Source of the DNA: Stomorhina lunata
Taxonomy: Eukaryota > Arthropoda > Insecta > Diptera > Rhiniidae
Length of the DNA stretch: 64,000 bases
Assembly (NCBI GenBank): GCA_933228675.1
Contig: OW121741.1
Coordinates: 59,426,863 to 59,490,862 of the forward strand
Direction of reading: 5' to 3'
Below, one piece after another: positions 57,328 to 64,000 of this stretch; the stretch's first letter is position 1, and each line of letters starts with the position of its first letter. Under the pieces are notes generated by a model. The model saw only the letters and a list, made by a program, of their open reading frames with translations, made no database searches and was not told where the DNA came from. The position numbers and the translations under genes are program-made.

Positions 57328-60300
57328 CACAGTGGTTTACGGACGCTTTTTTTTGGAAATAATTCTGTAACTTTTAAACGAAATTTGGCATGGTGATAGT
57401 CAAGGAGTATTCGAGTTGATTTTCAAAAGCACTGACCCATGAGGGGTCGGGAGAGTGATTGATGGACCTTCAAAGTTGGTCACCTCGGGTGTTCGACTTT
57501 TTTAAAAATTCGCCAAAAATCCATTTATGAATGGATTGAACAGAAATTTTAAACTTAAGTTCTCCTTCAGAAGGTCTACAAAAAATACGCTTACATGTGT
57601 ACTTCGGGTTTCGAGATATTTGGATAAAAAGCAATTTTTGGGTTGATTTTTTACCTATTTTTTAAGCTTTTTTTGATCTGGTGGGCGCATCTGAAGATCA
57701 AAATTTTTTTAAGAATATTCGTTAAAATTGTAACAAAATTCTAAATAATTTTTGTGCAAGTTGGTATAGATATCTTCTTTCGTTTAAAAGTTAAAAATAT
57801 ACAAAGTTGAAACTTAAAAAAATTTCGCTTTTTTTTTTGATTTTTCCCTAAATGATAGCTATATTTTTTCACTAATAAAAAAATATTTTCTTAAGAAACA
57901 TAAAAATATTTTTAAAGAAAACATAATGAGAATGCGTATAAAACAAATTTCTTGCTAATTGGACTTTTGGTCCTCGCACATGACCTCTCCAAAAATGCCA
58001 ATTTGTAAAAAAAAATTTTGGTTTAAATAAAAATTTCTCAAAAGGCAAAGCACCGATTTGAAAAAAAAAAATAATGTCCATATTTTCTAATATATCTGTT
58101 ATTGATTGGAAAAGCTTTTCCATTTTTGTAAAAAAAACTCATTTTTTGAAACCCTTTTGTCCCAAGTTGGGAATTGGGGAATTTTTTAGTTAAAATTGGG
58201 ATTTTTTTTAGTCTATTGCTTTTAGATCTTATTGGTCTATATGACTACAAATTTTCATTGTGATATCTTCATCTATGTCATTTCTACAAAATATCAAAAA
58301 TTGAAATTATTTTCCTTCTAAAAGTAGAAAAATAATATTTTTTTGTTTTACGATACAAAGTGTAAAAATATAAACTCACTTAAACAAGATTTTTAGTTGG
58401 TGTTCATCTTCTGGACTTTCCCGATCCAATGATACTAAGCACGTGTATCAAGCTTTAATACATAGCCTTTAAAAGCTCTGAAAACTTTGCCTCCCATAGC
58501 ATTTTTAAGCTAAATATTGGAGTATTGGAGAGTAATGTGTGCAAATAATGTTAATGGTGCACTGTGGTATTAACTCTGCAATTTCTAAACTACTAGACGG
58601 ATTTTGACAAAATTTGGAACGTCAATAGAAGAGGTGTGAGGCTTTTAGATCAATGTTTAAGAACGTATTTGTCGGTAGCACAGTGGGCTCTACAGTGGGC
58701 CAAAGTTGCCTACCTCGGGTATATAAAACATTTGGGGGCGTATTGGGTCCGATCTAAAAGATTTTTACGTTTTCGAAAACTTCTTAAAAAAATTAAGAAA
58801 AAAACATGCTTACTTTACTACCTTATCTCTTATAGTTTAAGAGATATTTCAATCCAAATTTTTTTTTTGCTTTTTATGGTATGTCTTCTGGCCTTTTTTG
58901 GCCTATTTATCTTTTCTTGCACTACGTTAAATTTTTAAAAAATACTGCAAGATTGCTGATAAGTTTCTAAATGAACTGGAAGAAACAAGTTCTTTATTAT
59001 GTAAACTTAATAACACAGAAAAATTCTTCAAAGTTTGTGTACAGAAAAAAGCCTGAAAATTTTTTTTTTTTTTCAAAAAAAGTATTATTATTTTTTCAAT
59101 ATTACTGACTTTTTTTTAAAAGAGTCAATTCGTTTTTTACATTTTCTAAAAGGCTGGACTTGAGGGATCAGTATAAACTATATTTCTAAAAATTTTGGAC
59201 ATGCACCCTACAACCAGCGGTAGTCGAAAATTAGCCATTTTTTAACAAAACTTGTGTTTTTGTGTCTGTTTATTTATTTTATCTCAAAACTTTTTTTTAA
59301 CAAAATTGTATTAGGTATAATGTTTTTAATATCTGTGCAAAAATCCGATAGAGCCCGGCTATTAATCGGGTCACACGGGCCGATTTTCTAAAAAAAAATC
59401 AAATTTGCGAAAAGCATACTCTTCTGTATTCAAAAATTTTCATTTAAATTTCAGAACTTGTTCCGAAATTTATATTTCTGATTTTCGCATACACAGGTCC
59501 ATACTGTGTACAAAAATAGTCGCAATACCTTGTTTAGTTTTAGAGATTTTTGCGAAAAATTACAAAGTAATGTTAAAATATTATACTAAAATTTTATGGA
59601 GTCAAATATCTCTTAAACTATAAGAGATAAGGTAGTAAAGTAAGCATGTTTTTTTCTTAATTTTTTTAAGAAGTTTTCGAAAACGTAAAAATCTTTTAGA
59701 GCGGACCCAATTGAGGAAAGTTATACGCCCCCAAATGTTATATATACCCGAGGTAGGCAACTTTGGCCCACTGTAGAGCCCACTGTGCTACCGACAAATA
59801 CGTTCTTAAACATTGATCTAAAAGCCTCACACCTCTTCTATTGACGTTCCAAATTTTGTCAAAATCCGACTAGTGGTTTAGAAATTGCAGAGTTAATACC
59901 ACTGTGCACCATTAACTTTATTTGCACACATTATTCTCCAATACTCCAATATTTAGCTTAAAAATGCTATGGGAGGCAAAGTTTTCAGAGCTTTTAAAGG
60001 CTATGTATTAAAGCTTGATACACGTGTTTAGTATCATTGGATCGGGAAAGTCCAGGAGATGAACACCAATCAAAAATCTTGTTTAAGTGAGTCAATATTT
60101 TTACACTTTGTATCGTAAAACAAAAAAATATTATTTTTCTACTTTTAGAAGGAAAATAATTTCAATTTTTGATATTCTGTGGAAATGACATGGATAAAGA
60201 TATTACAATGAAATTTTGTAGTAATGTAGACCAATAAGATCTAAAAGCAATAGACTAAAAAAAATTCCCAATTTTAACTAAAAACTTCCCCAATTCCCAA

Positions 60301-61203
60301 CTCGGGAAAAAAGGGTTTCAAAAAATGAGTTTTTTTACAAAAATGGCAACACTGACTCTATTTGCAGCTCGTTTCAAAAAAAGCTTTTCCAATCAATAAC
60401 AGATATATTAGAAAATATGGACATTATTATTTTTTTCAAATCGGTGCTTTGCCTTTTGAGAAATTTTTATTTAAACCAAATTTTTTTTTTGCAAATTGGC
60501 ATTTTTTGGAGAGTGCATGTGAGAGGACGAAAAGTCCAATTAGCAAGATTTATACGCATTTTCATTATGTTTTCTTTTAAAAACTTTAAAAATATTTTTA
60601 TGTTTCTTAAGAAAATATTTTTTTATTAGTGAAAAAATATAGCTATCTTTTAGGGAAAAACTCAAAAAAAAATCGAAATTTTTTTTAAGTTTCAACTTTG
60701 AATATTTTTAACTTTTAAACGAAAGAAGATATTTATAACCAACTTGCACAAAAATTATTTAGAATTTTGTTATAATTTTAACGAATATTCTTAAAAAATT
60801 TTTGATCTTCAGATGCGTCCACCAGATCAAAAAAAGCTTTAAAAAATGGGTAAAAAATCAACCAAAAAATTCCTTTTTATCCAAATATCTCGAAATCCAA
60901 AGGAGGTAACCTACACATGTAAGCGTATTTTTTGTAGACCTTCTGAAGGAGAACTTAAGTTTAAAATTTCTGTTCAATCCATTCATAAATGGATTTTTGG
61001 CGAATTTTTAAAAAGTCGAATACCCGAGGTGACCAACTTTGAAGGTCCATCAATCACTCTCCCGACCCCTCATGGGCCAGTGCTTTTGAAAATCAACTCG
61101 AATACTCCTTGACTATCACCATGCCAAATTTAATTCAAATATCTCCAGTCGTTCAAAAGTTACAGAATTATTTCCAAAAAAACAGCGTCCGTAAACCACT
61201 GTG
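57328..61203. mobile_element. RAG1/Transib-type palindromic element RTN-2b (3876 bp), nested inner termini
   Basis: Flanked by AGCCA at 57,323-57,327 and 61,204-61,208. Both ends read inward CACAGTGGTTTACGGACGC, as in RTN-2a. The arms (57,328-58,849 and 59,603-61,203) are inverted repeats, and the central ~750 bp is AT-rich with no transposase motif. The arms contain further mirror-image heptamers: CACTGTG at 58,560 paired with the end at 59,906, and CACAGTG at 58,679 paired with 59,781-59,787. The 58,560-59,906 segment may be an older, related element captured before the arms were duplicated. No protein is encoded. Confidence 0.85.
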
Positions 61204-61264
61204 AGCCATAATACCAAAAAATTTTCGACACATCGATTTTACCACCCACAACATGCTGCATTCC

Positions 61265-62843
61265 CCTCTCGACAAGTCGGGTGTAATATAATATAATATA
61301 CTCAGCCGATGTTGAACGGCTTTTGGCTGAAAAAAAGAAGAGCTCGAAGAGAATGGCAAATTCATAGATCCCCCCAATCTAAAAACAGATTCCAAAATTG
61401 CATAAAGTAATCAAAATTACTAGCATCCCAAAGAGCTGAATCCCCGGAAACTTAACTAAAAGGACTAGATGTGACCCCACAATCTGATTATTCATTATGG
61501 CGAGCTGCCAAAAGCTATAAAAGTCCTATCATTCGTAAACCACCTTTGAGAACTACGAGTGGAGGCTGGGCAAGAAGCGACTCAGAGAAAGGTAATCTGT
61601 TTGTAAACCACCTGAAAAATGTATTTACCTGCAACATATCAAATGACATGATGGAGCTACCCCCTGTTGTAGAGCAACGTAGAACAACGATAAGGTTTAA
61701 GACTCGGGAGGTTATAAAATCTATCCTTGACTTAAACCCCAAAAAAGCACCTGGATTTGACAAAGTGAGTAATAAAATGTTAAAAGAGCTACCCTTAGTA
61801 GTAATAAGAATAATAACATTTTTTTTAATGCAATTCTACATCTAAAATATTATCCTCCAGCATGGAAAGTTTCATTAATTACTATGGTTCATAAGACAGG
61901 TAAAGGTCACATAAAAGAGGTGTTTCCCAAGGCAGCATTTTAGGACCAATTCTTTATATTATATACACCTCTGATATGCCTACAAATATATATACAAACA
62001 CGTCCGCATTTGCAGATGATACTGCCATTCTAAGTATTAATGAAAACCCGTTGAAGCATCTAAGAATTTACAGAACCACATATTTCAAATAGAAAAATGG
62101 CTACACCAATGGAAAATAAAAGTGAATGAACAAAAATGCATTCATATCACCTTTATATTGCGTAGAGACTCGTGCCATCCAGTTAAAATAAATAACCAAT
62201 CTATCCCCCAACAATCAGAAGTGAAATACCTGGGTATCCACTTGGATCGACGGCTTACGTGGAAGAGTCACATAGATGAAAAATTGACCCAAATTAAACT
62301 AAAGGCAGCCTAACTTAACTGGCTAATTGGTAAAAACTCTAGACTTAGGCTAGATTGCAAAATTCTTCTATACAACTCTATTATTAAACCAATATCGTGT
62401 TACGGAATTCAATTGTGGGGCACTGCCTCAGATTCAAATATTGAAAAAATACAAAAGCGGCAAAATGAACTTTTAAGAATAATTACTGGCGCCCCGTGGT
62501 ACATTAAAAACACCAACTTACACAAGGACCTTGAAATTCCGTTGGTTAAAACAGAAATAGCGAAGCGTGTTGTTAATTATGTCAATAAATTGGCATGTCA
62601 CCCAAATCCACTAACTCGAAATATGCTAAATGGTCGCGGCCATATCCGGCTCAGAAGGATGGATACTAGCGACTTGTACAGCAGCTAAAGAAGATGGATA
62701 GATAATGTAAAAAATCCTACTCACGCAAAGAATTATGAAGTTGGAAATGGATTTTCATAATTAAGAATTTTAGATTTTAAGATTTGATTATTATTGTTAG
62801 TTTACGGTAAATGAAGATTCAATAAATAAATAAAACATAAAAA
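61265..62843 (+). mobile_element. Jockey-like non-LTR retrotransposon remnant
   Basis: Broken ORF2 in at least four frames. LWRAAKSYKSPIIRKPP and LDLNPKKAPGFDKVSNKM (RT start) are at 61,471-61,845. An internal deletion follows, then VSQGSILGPILYIIY and FADDTAILSI (catalytic box) near 61,920-62,035. VKYLGIHLDRRLTWKSHI is at 62,224-62,270, and LWGTASDSNIEKIQKRQN to the C-terminal domain at 62,413-62,688. The 3' end is AATAAATAAATAAAACATA near 62,820. Motifs match Jockey-clade elements of flies. Dead. Confidence 0.85.
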
Positions 62844-62849
62844 AACATC

Positions 62850-63470
62850 GATTTTGTTGTTTTGGCGATACTTTATGTGTTTATAACCGATTTTGATTTA
62901 ACAGCGAGCTTCGCGGTGGAATTCCCTAAAATCGTGTATATAATTTATGTATGTCCGTGCTCCACAAGGATAATTTTTTCTATTTCTTAATTGCATTTTT
63001 AAACAAAATTTCTAAAACACGTATTTTTGGCAATTTGTGGTACATCAAAACCAGTGTTTTGGCGATATATCATTTGTTTATGGACTGCTTTTGATAAAAA
63101 TTCAATAACGTGCTAAGAGATATTTTGTTGCATTTTGCGCTACATCAAGTTAAGAGTTTTGGTGATATCTAAGTTATTTATGGACCGATTTTGATAAATT
63201 ACAGCATGTTTTGGGAAACAATCTCTCAAAGCACGGGTACATTTAAAAGTGTATTTAAATCAAAAATGTTAAAATTTTCGATCAATTTTTGTTTTTTTTT
63301 TCGATGGGTGCTTATGGACTGATTTTTATGAAATTTAACTGCGATTATCACGGGAGAATTTCATAAAATATATATAAGTGGCCCATATAGTTCCATACTC
63401 CAAGAGCTTCAGAAACTTGACAGACATCGATTCTCCTGCCGATTCTGAGTCGATCGGTATATAAAAATTT
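62850..63470 (-). repeat. Fly-repeat fragment, reverse orientation
   Basis: On the minus strand it reads the interior start of the fly repeats (GACTCAGAATCGGCAGGAG near 63,440), then several lines with CGGTCCATAAACA-type text. No hairpin ends. Confidence 0.65.
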
Positions 63471-63660
63471 CAAACTAGAGTTGTAAAAAGTCGATATTTT
63501 TCAATACTTGGTACTACTCAATACTTATTAAGCGTCGATTCGATACTAAGTTATACATAAGTCTTCACATAACCGTGATGGAATCTATCTACACTTGGAC
63601 GTATTGGAATATCACTAAAAAACACTACTCATAACTATTTGAAAACTTAGAAACAACTGC

Positions 63661-63935
63661 CCTTTCAGAGATGTCAGTGATCGGTTTGATGTGGCAAATG
63701 GTCTTGCATACAAGGTGTTTGTGAAAATAATAAACATAATATGCCACTTAAAGGGAGATGTCATAAAATTTTTAAAAACTGCATCTGAGCAAAGGCAAAC
63801 GATTGAAGAGTTTTCAAACCTTCGATATAATCCTTTTCCCTTTGTTTTAGGATGCATATTCCTATTTCGAAACCAATCAAAGACGAAATTAGTTACCGCA
63901 ACAGAAAGGGAACTTACTGAATTATTTCACTAGTA
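63661..63935 (+). pseudogene. PIF/Harbinger-type transposase fragment
   Basis: Frame from 63,661: PFRDVSDRFDVANGLAYK, then EFSNLRYNPFPFVLGCI. This is the stretch just before the first catalytic Asp of Harbinger nucleases (usually GxIDGTHI). Here about three codons around that Asp are missing. The following HIPISKPIKDEISYRNRKG continues in another frame. Upstream (63,575-63,660) is degraded. The remaining catalytic residues are not seen before the window ends. Confidence 0.72.
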
Positions 63936-64000
63936 AAATGTTTTTTAATCTTAGAATGTTTTCATTATCTAATATTTTTTTAAGGCTATTGTTAACAGTC

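Overview
The window looks like repeat-dense, AT-rich DNA from an insect, most likely a higher (calyptrate-type) fly. The grounds are Gypsy, BEL/Pao and non-LTR elements of insect type, GTCY-type microsatellites inside hairpin-ended short repeats, and no intact host gene. I found no bacterial features, rRNA, intact tRNA or CRISPR array. Nearly every recognisable coding stretch is mobile-element DNA. Most are broken by frameshifts, stops, deletions or later insertions.

Layout. (1) 1-25,007: two minus-strand copies of one non-LTR retrotransposon (copy A at 1-3180 plus 22,405-22,472; copy B at ~22,480-25,007). Copy A's first ORF is split by a RAG1/Transib-type DNA transposon (3181-22,399; 5-bp duplication CGACG; ends CACGGTG and TACTGTG). 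That transposon is itself split by a minus-strand Gypsy-type LTR element (4801-21,450; 4-bp duplication GCGT). The Gypsy element has ~2.1-kb LTRs, a tRNA-Lys-type primer site, a textbook -1 frameshift signal between gag and pol, and four tandem copies of a 2366-bp gag-pol segment. (2) 25,008-31,904: a 307-bp TTA array, then hairpin-ended fly repeats and unassigned AT-rich DNA. (3) ~31,905-57,323: one minus-strand BEL/Pao element (BEL-1) with gag, pol and an env-like ORF, blown up to about 25 kb by insertions. These are an 888-bp insertion with a tRNA-like core in its 3' LTR, a fly repeat carrying a second RAG1-type palindromic transposon in env, a 660-bp derivative of the same transposon in integrase, a plus-strand BEL/Pao element (BEL-2, 40,639-50,010, with a non-LTR element in its LTR), a 1.5-kb repeat with 132-bp tandem units in RT, and a zinc-finger-coding fragment. 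(4) 57,328-61,203: a 3.9-kb palindromic member of the RAG1-type family at the edge of BEL-1. (5) 61,204-64,000: a Jockey-like non-LTR remnant, a fly-repeat fragment and a Harbinger transposase remnant.

The most notable content is the RAG1/Transib-type material. Two subfamilies both carry the catalytic-Glu region of a RAG1-like transposase. Their termini match or nearly match the V(D)J heptamer CACAGTG. All four copies are flanked by perfect 5-bp target duplications (CGACG, TGTCG, CGTTG, AGCCA). Target duplications fix the order of many insertions, so the window reads as a dated stack of transpositions. Everything here is by-eye reading; family names rest on remembered motifs, not searches.
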